From contig JANNGZ010000446.1 of the NCBI GenBank assembly GCA_031404155.1, positions 1-11,113 of the forward strand: a DNA stretch of 11,113 nt. The letters are read 5' to 3'. How positions within the stretch are numbered: the stretch's first letter is position 1; every line of letters starts with the position of its first letter. Below, in pieces: positions 1 through 7,113 of this stretch. Source of the stretch: JANNGZ01 sp031404155 (GTDB taxonomy: Bacteria; Pseudomonadota; Gammaproteobacteria; Burkholderiales; Burkholderiaceae_C). Made by a program: the position numbers and the translations under genes. A model generated the notes under the pieces. That model ran no database searches, was not told the DNA's origin, and was given only the letters and a program-made list of their open reading frames with translations.

Positions 1-2953
1 CAGCGCCAGCGGCGTGGACGGCACCCAGATCGAGATCCAGGTCGAATGAGACTTCCTCGACTTCCGGCAGCGGCAGCGTGGCGCTCTCGGCACCGCCAAC
101 CGGAGCGGCCTCGAGGGCGGCGTCGGCCGCGGCAGGCTCGGGTTTGGTCCCGGATGGTGCGACGCCAAGCGGCTCGGCGCCTTCGAGCGAGATGCGAAGT
201 TCGTCGCCCGCCGCCGCACTGGCCAACGCGGAAGCTCCAGGCGTAGCGGCACTGACCGCCGCGGACGCCGCAGCCGCCACTGCCGGTGCCGCCAAGGTCG
301 AGCGCGCCAGCAGGTCCAGCTCTTGCGCTTGCGGCAGACCGGGCAAGGCTTGGACGAGTGACGGTGCGGAGAGACCGGGCAGCGCCAGGGTCCGGCGCTC
401 GCCATGAAGGCGCATCGCTTCGGCCACCGCCCGCACCGCCGCCGCTTGGTGGCCGTCGTCGCGGCGGGCCTCGATGGCGTCGATCCAGCCGCCGAGGTAG
501 CTGAGGGCGTCCGCGGTGACCCCGAGCAGTTCGTCGCTGGCGCGCGGTGCGTCGGCCAAGCGCGAGTTGTAGAGCTGCTCGAAGGCCCAACCGGCTTCGC
601 CGAAGGCGTTCAGCCCGATCATCCGCGAGCTGCCCTTGAGCGTGTGGAACGCGCGGCGTACCGTGGTCAGTGATTCCAGGTCTTCGGGCTGTTCGACCAG
701 CACGTCGAGCCCTTCACGCGCGGCCTGAATGACCTCGCGTGCCTCCTCGACGAAGATCTCGCGCATCTCGGCGTCGTCTTCGAGGCCGGTGGTCCCCGGT
801 GGCGGCGCGGCCGGGCCGCTGAGCACCACGGTGGCCGCCATCATGTCAAGCGTGCCCGAGTGCGAGTGCACGAAGTCGGCCATCACCTGCGCCAGCTCCT
901 CACGCGCGCTCTGGCGCGCCGCCGGGTCGGCGGCCTGCTCAAGCGCGGCGAAGGCGCTGTCGGCAGCGAACGCCAGCGCCGGCTGGTCGGCCTGGGTGGC
1001 GTCGAGCGAGAGGCGCCCGAGTTCACTCGAGACCTGTTCGTGGCTGACTTCGGGATGCGCCGCGGCCAGCGCCAGCGATTGCACCTGCTCGATCAGCGCG
1101 GCCTCGGCGCCCTGCACCGCAAGTGCCGCGGGCGCGGCAGTCACGCTGTCCAGGCCACCGAAGCCCGATGCGCGGTGGCTGCCGCCGCCGACCACCGAAC
1201 GCAAGTTGCCGCTGACCGCGTCGTACTCGAACAGCGTCTTCACCATCTGCGGCTGCACGCTGAGCATGTCGATCAGGAAACCCAAAGCGCCCAGGTTCGC
1301 CGCGAGATGGTCAAAGGAACCGGAATTTGCGCTTCGCGGCGCGTCGACCTCGGACTGCGCCAGCGTGTCGACCTCGTCGCTCATGCGCAGCACGGCCTGC
1401 GAGGCCTGGTCCAGCCCAAGTACCGAGAGCACACCCCGCATCGACTGCAGCAGTTTCGGCACCGGAATCAAGAGCTGGCGCTGGGTGGGTTCGCGGAAAA
1501 ATTGGTCGATCGCCTTCTCGACCTCGGAGAGCGAGGCGCGCAGTTCCTGCACCACGCTGCCCATGGTCTGGCGGTCGGAAACGCGCCGGTAGAGCTCCTC
1601 CATCCAGGCGTCCAGCGGCGCCGCCGCGGCGCCTGCACGTACCGCGTCGATGCGCTCGGCCAGGCGCCTGACGCGCTGGGCCTGCTCGGGATGGTCGAAG
1701 TCGGCGTCTTCGAGCGACGCGTCCAGGTAGAGCACGCTGGTGGCCACTTCCATCGCCAATGACGGCATGGGCGCGACGGTGCTGTCGGCGGTCTGGGTCG
1801 CCGCACTTTGCAGGGCCGCAGCCAGCTTCTCGCCAGAGGGGTAGAGGCGCTTGAGCGAATCGCCGACGAGTGCGAACTGTTCGGCCAGGCCCGCGAGGCG
1901 GTGCAGTTCGCCGCCGGCGGCACCGGACCAGGCGTCCTTGGCGCTGGCCACGCGCTTCTTGGCCTGGGCCACCCAGGCCGGGTCGAAGCGGCCGAGCCGC
2001 ACCGTGGCGTATTCGACCGCCACGGCGCCGGTGAGCGCAAAGGCCTGGCGAGCGCCGGCCACACGCGGCGCGCGGCCTTCGTCGGCGGCAGGGCCCGCCT
2101 GCGCACAGAAGAACAACAGGTCCTGCGCCAGACGCTCGGAGACTTCGCCGTCGCCGCGCTCCACCGCCCGCATCTGCGCGAGCAGGCGCGAGGCCATGCG
2201 TTTGCTGTACAAGTCGCCCCGGATCAGGCCGAGCGCCTGCGCCTCGAAGAACGCACTGGCCAGTTGCCACAAGGTGGCCAGGTGCGCGTCGGCGGGCCGG
2301 CCGCGGCGCTGCGCGGCGCCGGTGGCCAGGCCGGCGAAGAGTTCGCTCATGCGGCTGCTCGCCGGCCCCGACGGGTCGCGCATCAACGCCAGCATCTCGG
2401 ATTCGACCTCGCCGCGGGTGAGGTCGTCGGCCTGCCGCGGCGCCAGCTTGCGGTCCACCGCCAGCTCGTGCCAGGACCAGTCGAGCGGCCACAGGTCCGC
2501 GGGGTGGACCCGCTCGGCGTCGGAAATCTCCTGCACCTTGCGGTACTGGGGAAACAGCGCCAGCGGCGAGATCGGCTTGCCGCCGAGCATGCGTTGCAGG
2601 TAGTCGAGCAAGGCGAAAGACGCCTGCTCCAAGGTGTCGACCGCCTCGGCATCGATGCGCCCGGCACGGCTGCTGAGTTTGGCGACCGCATGCTCGCTTG
2701 CACGCAGCAGCGTGGCCGCGGCCGGCAGCCCGACCAGCTCCAGCGCACCGACCCCCTGGTGCAGCTGCGCCCGCGCCTGGCGCAACACGCCCGGGTCGAC
2801 CGCGTCGACATCGGAGCCGAACACCGTCTTGTATTCCTTGACGTAGCGCCGCAAGGCCTTGTGGGCCGCCTCGAGCGAGCGGCGCAGCTCTTCATGCACC
2901 CAGGCCAGGGCGCTCAGGTCGTCGATAACCTCGGTGTGCAGCGGCGCATTCAT
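1..2953 (-). CDS. pilL: PilL/ChpA-type CheA-like hybrid kinase, N-terminal part (3' end outside window)
   Basis: Central histidine kinase of the Pil-Chp pathway, which controls type IV pili; it takes signal from PilJ through PilI and phosphorylates PilG/PilH. The frame is open from ATG 2953 to the left edge (about 984 codons, no stop); I read it by hand at several points. A clear Hpt (histidine phosphotransfer) domain lies at about residues 725-830, with motif FHTLKGSSRMIG and phospho-acceptor His770 (codon 644-646). Two weaker Hpt-like cores come earlier: HQGVGALELVGL (His65) in the FimL/ChpA-like N-terminus, and QSMRGVLSVLGL, where Gln503 takes the His position. From about residue 850 there is an Ala/Pro-rich linker ending in an acidic FDLDLDLG stretch. 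Further Hpt, kinase, CheW and receiver domains are expected beyond the edge but are not visible. The start lies 28 nt after the pilJ stop and has no good Shine-Dalgarno, so translational coupling is likely. Sure of the family; the pilL/chpA name is inferred from operon order. Confidence 0.9.
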   Translation of the reverse strand, partial: MNAPLHTEVIDDLSALAWVHEELRRSLEAAHKALRRYVKEYKTVFGSDVDAVDPGVLRQARAQLHQGVGALELVGLPAAATLLRASEHAVAKLSSRAGRIDAEAVDTLEQASFALLDYLQRMLGGKPISPLALFPQYRKVQEISDAERVHPADLWPLDWSWHELAVDRKLAPRQADDLTRGEVESEMLALMRDPSGPASSRMSELFAGLATGAAQRRGRPADAHLATLWQLASAFFEAQALGLIRGDLYSKRMASRLLAQMRAVERGDGEVSERLAQDLLFFCAQAGPAADEGRAPRVAGARQAFALTGAVAVEYATVRLGRFDPAWVAQAKKRVASAKDAWSGAAGGELHRLAGLAEQFALVGDSLKRLYPSGEKLAAALQSAATQTADSTVAPMPSLAMEVATSVLYLDASLEDADFDHPEQAQRVRRLAERIDAVRAGAAAAPLDAWMEELYRRVSDRQTMGSVVQELRASLSEVEKAIDQFFREPTQRQLLIPVPKLLQSMRGVLSVLGLDQASQAVLRMSDEVDTLAQSEVDAPRSANSGSFDHLAANLGALGFLIDMLSVQPQMVKTLFEYDAVSGNLRSVVGGGSHRASGFGGLDSVTAAPAALAVQGAEAALIEQVQSLALAAAHPEVSHEQVSSELGRLSLDATQADQPALAFAADSAFAALEQAADPAARQSAREELAQVMADFVHSHSGTLDMMAATVVLSGPAAPPPGTTGLEDDAEMREIFVEEAREVIQAAREGLDVLVEQPEDLESLTTVRRAFHTLKGSSRMIGLNAFGEAGWAFEQLYNSRLADAPRASDELLGVTADALSYLGGWIDAIEARRDDGHQAAAVRAVAEAMRLHGERRTLALPGLSAPSLVQALPGLPQAQELDLLARSTLAAPAVAAAASAAVSAATPGASALASAAAGDELRISLEGAEPLGVAPSGTKPEPAAADAALEAAPVGGAESATLPLPEVEEVSFDLDLDLGAVHAAGA

Positions 2954-2981
2954 GGCGTGGGGGCGTCCGGTGGGCGGGAGC

Positions 2982-5315
2982 TCAGGCGATCTTGAACCGC
3001 GAAACCGATGCGCGCAGTTCTTCGGCGGTTCGCGACAGCTCGCGCACCATCTGCGCGGTCGAGCGTGTGCCCTCACCGGTCTGCTCGGTCACCGCAAAGA
3101 TGTGCTGGATGTTCGCCGCCACCACGTTGGCCGACTGCGCCTCCTCCGAGGCCTGCGCCGAGATGCGGGTGATCAGCTCGGAGAGCTGGCGCGTCACGCG
3201 GTCGATGTCGCCGAGCGCCGCACCGGCCGCGTCGGACAGCTTGGTGTTCTCCACCACGCCCTGGGTCGAGCGCTCCATGGCGGCCACCGCATCCTGGGTG
3301 TCGGTCTGAATCGTCTTCACCAGGGCCGCGATCTGGCGTGTCGCGTCGCCCGAACGCTCGGCCAGGCGCTGCACTTCCTCGGCCACCACCGAGAAGCCTC
3401 GCCCCGCCTCACCGGCCGAGGCAGCCTGGATGGCGGCGTTCAGCGCCAGCACGTTGGTCTGCTCGGTAATGTCGGAAATCAGCTCGGTGATTTCGCCGAT
3501 CTCCTGCGAGGACTCACCCAGGCGCTTGATGCGTTTGGAGGTTTCCTGGATCTGGTCGCGCATCGAGTTCATGCCGCCGATCGTGTTCTGCACCGCGGCC
3601 AGCCCGGTCTCGGCCGCGGCCAGGGAGTTGCGCGCCACCTCGGCTGTTTGCTGCGCCTGCGCCGACACCTGGTTGATTCGGCCGGCCATCTGCAGCACCG
3701 ACTCGCCGGTTTCGCGAATCTCGCGCAGCTGCTCGGTGGAGGCGGCGAGCAGCTCGGTGGAGGTCTGCTCCACCTGCTGCGTGGTTTCGGTCACCCGGCC
3801 CACCGTGCCCTGCACCTGCGACACCAGGTTGCGCAGCTCTTCCACGGTGTAGTTCACCGAGTCGGCGATGGCGCCGGTGATGTCCTCGGTCACCGTCGCC
3901 TGCTGCGTCAGGTCGCCTTCGGCCACCGTCTGCAGTTCGTTCATCAACCGCAAAATCGCCGCCTGGTTGGCGTCGTTCACACGTTTGGCCTCCTGCTCCT
4001 CGCGTTCGGCGTCCTGGCGCTGGCCTTCGGCGGCTTCGGCACGCAGCGACTGGTCGCGCACATACAGGCGCAGAAACCCGAGGCCCCCGAGCAGCAGCGC
4101 GGCCGTGCCGAGCAGCATCAGGAACAGGCGCCCACCGCCAAACTCGGCCTGTTGGCCCAGGCGAGCTTGCAACTCTTCGATGCCTTTGCGCAGCGCTTCG
4201 CTGTCGCCAACGATCGAAACCTGCGCTTCACGGGCGGCAACCAGGCCCTGCAGGTTGCCCAGGATCGCGCTGGCCTGGGTGCGGGTGTCGTCGTAGACCT
4301 TGAGCAGCGCATTCAGGCGCTCCTTGGTCTGCGCGTCCTTGGTGGCCGGCAGGCGCAGTTCCGCGTTGCCGCTGAGCAGGCCCTGGCCAATCTCGCGGAA
4401 GGAGTTCAAGTCCTTGCCGAGCAGGAACACCGCCTCGGGGCTGACGCCCTCCATGGTCAGGAATTCGTTGGCGCTCTTGCCGATGCGCTGGGTCAACATC
4501 ACCAGCTGGCCGACCGCGGCCAGTTCGGCCGGCGACGCCTCCTGCTGCAGTTTCAGCGACGCCACGGTTTCGGCGATCTCTAGCAGGTCGGCCGACTGCC
4601 GGTTGATCGAGCGCAAGGCCTGTCCGACCTGGGTCAGCGTCTTCTGCTGCGCGAGCACGATGCCGGCGTTTTTCTCGGCGCGTTCCACCAGCGGCATCAT
4701 CGGCTCGATCGCGTCCTGCACGGCGAATGGCGCTGGCGCCACGCCGCCTTCGCCAGTGGCCAGGCCGCGCATGTTCTGGGCCAGCACTTCGGAGCTTTCC
4801 TTGACTTCGGGGAATGACTGGGCGCTGCCGATCAAGGCCTGCGACACCGACTTGGCCAAACGCTGCGACTGCATCAGCGCCTGACCGCTGGACGCCACCT
4901 GCGCCGAGCCGCGGTTGGCGGTGTTCAGCGCCAGGATGGTGCCGAGCACCAGGGCGATCACGCCGCCGCCCACCAGGGCCGCCAGCAGCCGCTGCTGCTG
5001 CCCGATCGGCTGACCGCCGATCAGGGGCAGGCCGCTGGCTACAGCGCTTCTGGCCGCATCGCTTTGAAGACGGGTGCCGCTGAAGTCTGCGGCGAGTTCG
5101 GACGGCGCGGCCTCGGTGATGATCGAAGTGTCGGCGCTCGACGCGGGCGCGTAGTGCGGCTTCGCGTTCATGTCCAGCGTCGCCCCGCTGCCGTTTCGCA
5201 ACGGCGAGTCCGCCAGCGCGGCCTCACCCTGCGCGGAAATTTCGTCGAAGGGCGAGGACACCGCCGCGCCGTTCTTACCGAGTGCCTTGCCTCTGATCTT
5301 GTCCAGGAAGCTCAT
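2982..5315 (-). CDS. pilJ: Type IV pilus methyl-accepting chemoreceptor PilJ
   Basis: Inner-membrane chemoreceptor of the Pil-Chp system, 777 residues; it relays a periplasmic signal to PilI and PilL. Residues 1-108 are a polar, presumably cytoplasmic N-terminal extension. TM1 is about 109-130. The periplasmic part, about 131-395, holds two related PilJ-type segments: QSQRLAKSVSQAL near 149-161 and LTQRIGKSANEFL near 274-286. TM2 is about 396-417, followed by a HAMP-like region. The cytoplasmic signalling coiled coil has its highly conserved hairpin tip at about 613-655 (EQTNVLALNAAIQAA, then GEAGRGFSVVAEEVQRLAER), which is diagnostic of methyl-accepting receptors. The ATG is preceded by GAGAGGA (5321-5327) at good spacing. 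At 777 residues it is longer than my recollection of Pseudomonas PilJ (about 680), mostly because of the N-terminal extension. It lies between pilI and pilL with no pilK. Confidence 0.95.
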   Translation of the reverse strand: MSFLDKIRGKALGKNGAAVSSPFDEISAQGEAALADSPLRNGSGATLDMNAKPHYAPASSADTSIITEAAPSELAADFSGTRLQSDAARSAVASGLPLIGGQPIGQQQRLLAALVGGGVIALVLGTILALNTANRGSAQVASSGQALMQSQRLAKSVSQALIGSAQSFPEVKESSEVLAQNMRGLATGEGGVAPAPFAVQDAIEPMMPLVERAEKNAGIVLAQQKTLTQVGQALRSINRQSADLLEIAETVASLKLQQEASPAELAAVGQLVMLTQRIGKSANEFLTMEGVSPEAVFLLGKDLNSFREIGQGLLSGNAELRLPATKDAQTKERLNALLKVYDDTRTQASAILGNLQGLVAAREAQVSIVGDSEALRKGIEELQARLGQQAEFGGGRLFLMLLGTAALLLGGLGFLRLYVRDQSLRAEAAEGQRQDAEREEQEAKRVNDANQAAILRLMNELQTVAEGDLTQQATVTEDITGAIADSVNYTVEELRNLVSQVQGTVGRVTETTQQVEQTSTELLAASTEQLREIRETGESVLQMAGRINQVSAQAQQTAEVARNSLAAAETGLAAVQNTIGGMNSMRDQIQETSKRIKRLGESSQEIGEITELISDITEQTNVLALNAAIQAASAGEAGRGFSVVAEEVQRLAERSGDATRQIAALVKTIQTDTQDAVAAMERSTQGVVENTKLSDAAGAALGDIDRVTRQLSELITRISAQASEEAQSANVVAANIQHIFAVTEQTGEGTRSTAQMVRELSRTAEELRASVSRFKIA

Positions 5316-5350
5316 GACGGTCCTCTCTCGATCGGCGCGCCGCGAGGGCG

Positions 5351-5881
5351 CTAACCGACGATGCTCAGAAATTGATCGTGCGACGCCAGCTCGCCCAGCA
5401 GAATTTCCTGCCAGGCGCGCCCATCCGCGTCGCGAAAGCGCTGCCCGGCGAAGGCCGGCTTGACGTCGGCAGCAGGGTTCGTGTCCGGCAGCAGCTGCTC
5501 GGCGTTGCGCAGGCCCGCCAGCCGGTCCACCAGCAAGGCGCAGTTCAAGCCCACGGCTGCGTTCAGCGCCACCAGCCGCGCCTGTTCACGCTGAGCCTCA
5601 GCCCCGGCACGCGCGCCCAGGCCGAGGAAGGCCGACAGGTCGACCACACCGTAGACGCCACCGCGCAGGTTGGCGACCCCGGCAAACCAGCTCAAGGTGT
5701 GCGGCACCGGGAGCAGGGGCACCAGCGGGAAGATCTCGCCGGCCTGCTGCAGCGGCAGGAGCAGGCCCAAGCCTCGGCACTCAACCGCGAGCCAAGCCGT
5801 ACCCCGCGCCTGCGTGCGCGCGGCCTGCATCCGCTCGGCAAGCCGGTTCTGCAGGTCCCTCAGGGCTTCGCGGTTGGCCAC
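5351..5881 (-). CDS. pilI: CheW-like adaptor PilI
   Basis: Cytoplasmic CheW-domain scaffold, 176 residues, that couples PilJ to the PilL kinase. The CheW fold is seen from about residue 29 to the end. Its landmarks are the early strand with the LLLPLQQAGEIFPL stretch, the typical V-A-N-L-R-G then G-V-V-D-L-S-A-F-L-G motif (about residues 69-88), and a late L-L-V-D-R-L-A-G-L segment. The length matches Pseudomonas PilI (about 178), and so does the C-terminal FLSIVG-like ending. The start is GTG at 5881: the next in-frame ATG (codon 18) would cut the amphipathic N-terminal helix that family members have. There is no clear Shine-Dalgarno, and the GTG lies 8 nt after the pilH stop, so it is probably translated by coupling to pilH. 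Sequence identity to well-studied homologues looks modest; the assignment rests on the CheW motif plus position. Confidence 0.9.
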   Translation of the reverse strand: MANREALRDLQNRLAERMQAARTQARGTAWLAVECRGLGLLLPLQQAGEIFPLVPLLPVPHTLSWFAGVANLRGGVYGVVDLSAFLGLGARAGAEAQREQARLVALNAAVGLNCALLVDRLAGLRNAEQLLPDTNPAADVKPAFAGQRFRDADGRAWQEILLGELASHDQFLSIVG

Positions 5882-5889
5882 GCTGTCGA

Positions 5890-6255
5890 TCAGTCGAAGG
5901 CTTTGATCTTGGAGATCAATTCGTCGGTGTCGACCGGCTTGACCACGTAATCACGCGCGCCCTGGCGCATGCCCCAGACCTTGTCCGTCTCCAGGCCCTT
6001 GCTGGTGCACATGATCACCGGCACGTCGGCGAAGCGCGGGTCGCGGGTGATCGCGCGGGTGAGCTGAAAGCCGTTCTGGCCCGGCATCACAACGTCCATC
6101 AGGATCAGGTCGGGCTTGTCCTCGCCGAGGCGGCGCATCGCCTCCTCGCCGTTTTCGGCGGTGCGCACCGCGTAGCCCCGTTTGCCGAGCACGTCGGAGA
6201 GATGGTGCAACTCAGTCTTCGAGTCGTCCACCAGCAGAATTTTCTGGACGGTCAT
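5890..6255 (-). CDS. pilH: Single-domain response regulator PilH
   Basis: CheY-like receiver protein of 121 residues with no output domain. In Pseudomonas, PilH acts with PilG downstream of ChpA, is associated with pilus retraction, and may also drain phosphate. The acidic pocket is Asp10/Asp11, the phospho-acceptor is Asp54 in LILMDVVMPG, the switch residue is Thr84 in VIMCTSKG, and the conserved lysine is Lys106 in VVKPVDTDEL. The start is ATG 6255, preceded by AAAGGAAA (6261-6268) at 5 nt spacing, a clear ribosome binding site. It follows pilG after 57 nt and its stop lies 8 nt before pilI. PilH is told from PilG by gene order and by its C-S/T-K-G and K-P-V-D-T signatures; the general class is certain, the PilH name slightly less so. 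Confidence 0.94.
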   Translation of the reverse strand: MTVQKILLVDDSKTELHHLSDVLGKRGYAVRTAENGEEAMRRLGEDKPDLILMDVVMPGQNGFQLTRAITRDPRFADVPVIMCTSKGLETDKVWGMRQGARDYVVKPVDTDELISKIKAFD

Positions 6256-6312
6256 GATGGTTTCCTTTGAAGCGGCAGCGCGGATCGCCCGGGGTGCCAG
6301 GGGTGTCGCGGC

Positions 6313-6741
6313 TCAGGCCGCGGCGCGGCGGAATTGCTCCACCGTGCGCAGCAGTTGTTCCTTAGTGAACGGTTTGGTCAGGTACTCCGAGGAGCCGACC
6401 ATGCGGCCCCGTGCCTTGTCGAACAGGCCGTCCTTGGAGGACAACATGATCACCGGCACATGGGCAAAACGCGGGTTGCGCTTGATGATCGCGCAGGTTT
6501 GGTAGCCGTCCAGGCGCGGCATCAGGATGTCGCAGAAGATCAGCTGCGGCGAATGGTCGTTGACCTTGGACAGCGCGTCGAAACCGTCCTCGGCGAGCAC
6601 CACCTCGTAGCCGCCCTGGCGAAGGAAAATCTCGGCGCTGCGCCGGATGGTGTTGCTGTCGTCGATCACCAGCACCTTGGCCGCTGCGACGGCGCCGGCG
6701 ACGGCCTGGCCGGTCAACCCGCTGGTCACGACATTGGTCAC
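6313..6741 (-). CDS. pilG: Single-domain response regulator PilG
   Basis: CheY-like receiver protein of 142 residues; in Pseudomonas the PilG partner promotes pilus extension through the PilB/FimL/adenylate cyclase branch. After a ~20-residue variable, Ala/Gly/Val-rich N-terminus comes VLVIDDSNTIRRSAE (acidic pocket Asp27/Asp28), the phospho-acceptor Asp71 in IFCDILMPRLDGYQ, the Ser101/Ser102 switch site in VIMLSSKDG, and Lys123 in LTKPFTKEQL. The start codon is GTG at 6741, chosen because AGAGGA (6746-6751) ends 4 nt upstream and no in-frame ATG precedes the receiver core. It is the first pil gene of the unit and follows the rubredoxin gene after a 52-bp gap. The N-T-I-R-R-S-A-E signature and order (G before H) support PilG over PilH. 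Confidence 0.94.
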   Translation of the reverse strand: MTNVVTSGLTGQAVAGAVAAAKVLVIDDSNTIRRSAEIFLRQGGYEVVLAEDGFDALSKVNDHSPQLIFCDILMPRLDGYQTCAIIKRNPRFAHVPVIMLSSKDGLFDKARGRMVGSSEYLTKPFTKEQLLRTVEQFRRAAA

Positions 6742-6745
6742 GAAG

Positions 6746-6752
6746 TCCTCTC
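6746..6752 (-). promoter_or_regulatory. Ribosome binding site fixing the GTG start of pilG
   Basis: Read on the minus strand, GAGAGGA is followed by 4 nt and then GTG (6741). It is the only strong Shine-Dalgarno in the 52-bp gap after the rubredoxin gene and selects the GTG over any later codon. Confidence 0.6.
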
Positions 6753-6793
6753 TTCAACAAGTACGGTCGGAATGATGTGCGCCGCCTGGGCCT

Positions 6794-6967
6794 TCATATT
6801 TGAACCATCTCGAAGTCTTCCTTGCGGGCTCCGCATTCCGGGCAGGTCCAGTTCATCGGGACGTCGGCCCAACGGGTACCCGCAGCAATACCATGTTCGG
6901 TGTCGCCGCTGGCCTCGTCGTAGATCCATCCGCAAATCAGGCACATCCAGGTTCGCGAGTCGCTCAC
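6794..6967 (-). CDS. Rubredoxin
   Basis: Small cytoplasmic one-iron electron carrier, 57 residues. Two C-x-x-C knuckles bind the iron: Cys9/Cys12 in WMCLICGWIYDE and Cys42/Cys45 in WTCPECGARKEDF. The intervening G-I-A-A-G-T-R-W-A-D-V-P block is typical of bacterial rubredoxins, and the length is usual for a single-domain member. The frame stays open further upstream, but that part overlaps the thiD gene and has no rubredoxin features. I chose GTG 6967 because it leaves the usual short lead before the first W-x-C; GTG 6985 would add six residues. Neither has a clear Shine-Dalgarno, so the exact start is uncertain. It heads the pil unit; rubredoxin beside pilG is an arrangement I recall from related betaproteobacteria. 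Its redox partner is not in the window. Confidence 0.88.
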   Translation of the reverse strand: MSDSRTWMCLICGWIYDEASGDTEHGIAAGTRWADVPMNWTCPECGARKEDFEMVQI

Positions 6968-6984
6968 GTGTCTATAGTCAGTCA

Positions 6985-7006
6985 CTACAATGAAGAAAGA
7001 TTGTAG
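6985..7006. promoter_or_regulatory. Perfect 7-bp inverted repeat with mirrored -10-like hexamers (candidate divergent promoter/operator)
   Basis: CTACAAT (6985-6991), an 8-nt spacer, then ATTGTAG (7000-7006). Each arm contains TACAAT: on the plus strand at 6986-6991 and on the minus strand at 7005-7000. For the minus strand a weak -35 (TTGCTT, 7030-7025) lies 19 nt upstream; this would serve rubredoxin-pilG. No convincing -35 was found for the plus-strand copy. The repeat is AT-rich against a GC-rich background and sits between divergent units, as an operator or overlapping promoter would. Promoter function is inference. Confidence 0.4.
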
Positions 7007-7113
7007 CGACGCGCCTGTGCAAAAAAGCAAGGTCCCGTAGGCACATACGCAACATTCTTCACATTCCTCTGGAGGTCCGGACGACCCCTGGAACACGCCT
7101 CGGACGTACGCCC

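Noticed and set aside
6256..6312. GC-rich semi-palindromic stretch between pilG and pilH as a terminator.
   Set aside because: Pairing is imperfect, there is no U-run on the transcribed strand, and a good pilH ribosome site follows directly.
7007..7113. Possible TPP riboswitch upstream of thiD.
   Set aside because: The conserved THI-box core (C-U-G-A-G-A and its partner) is not present in the 107-nt leader.
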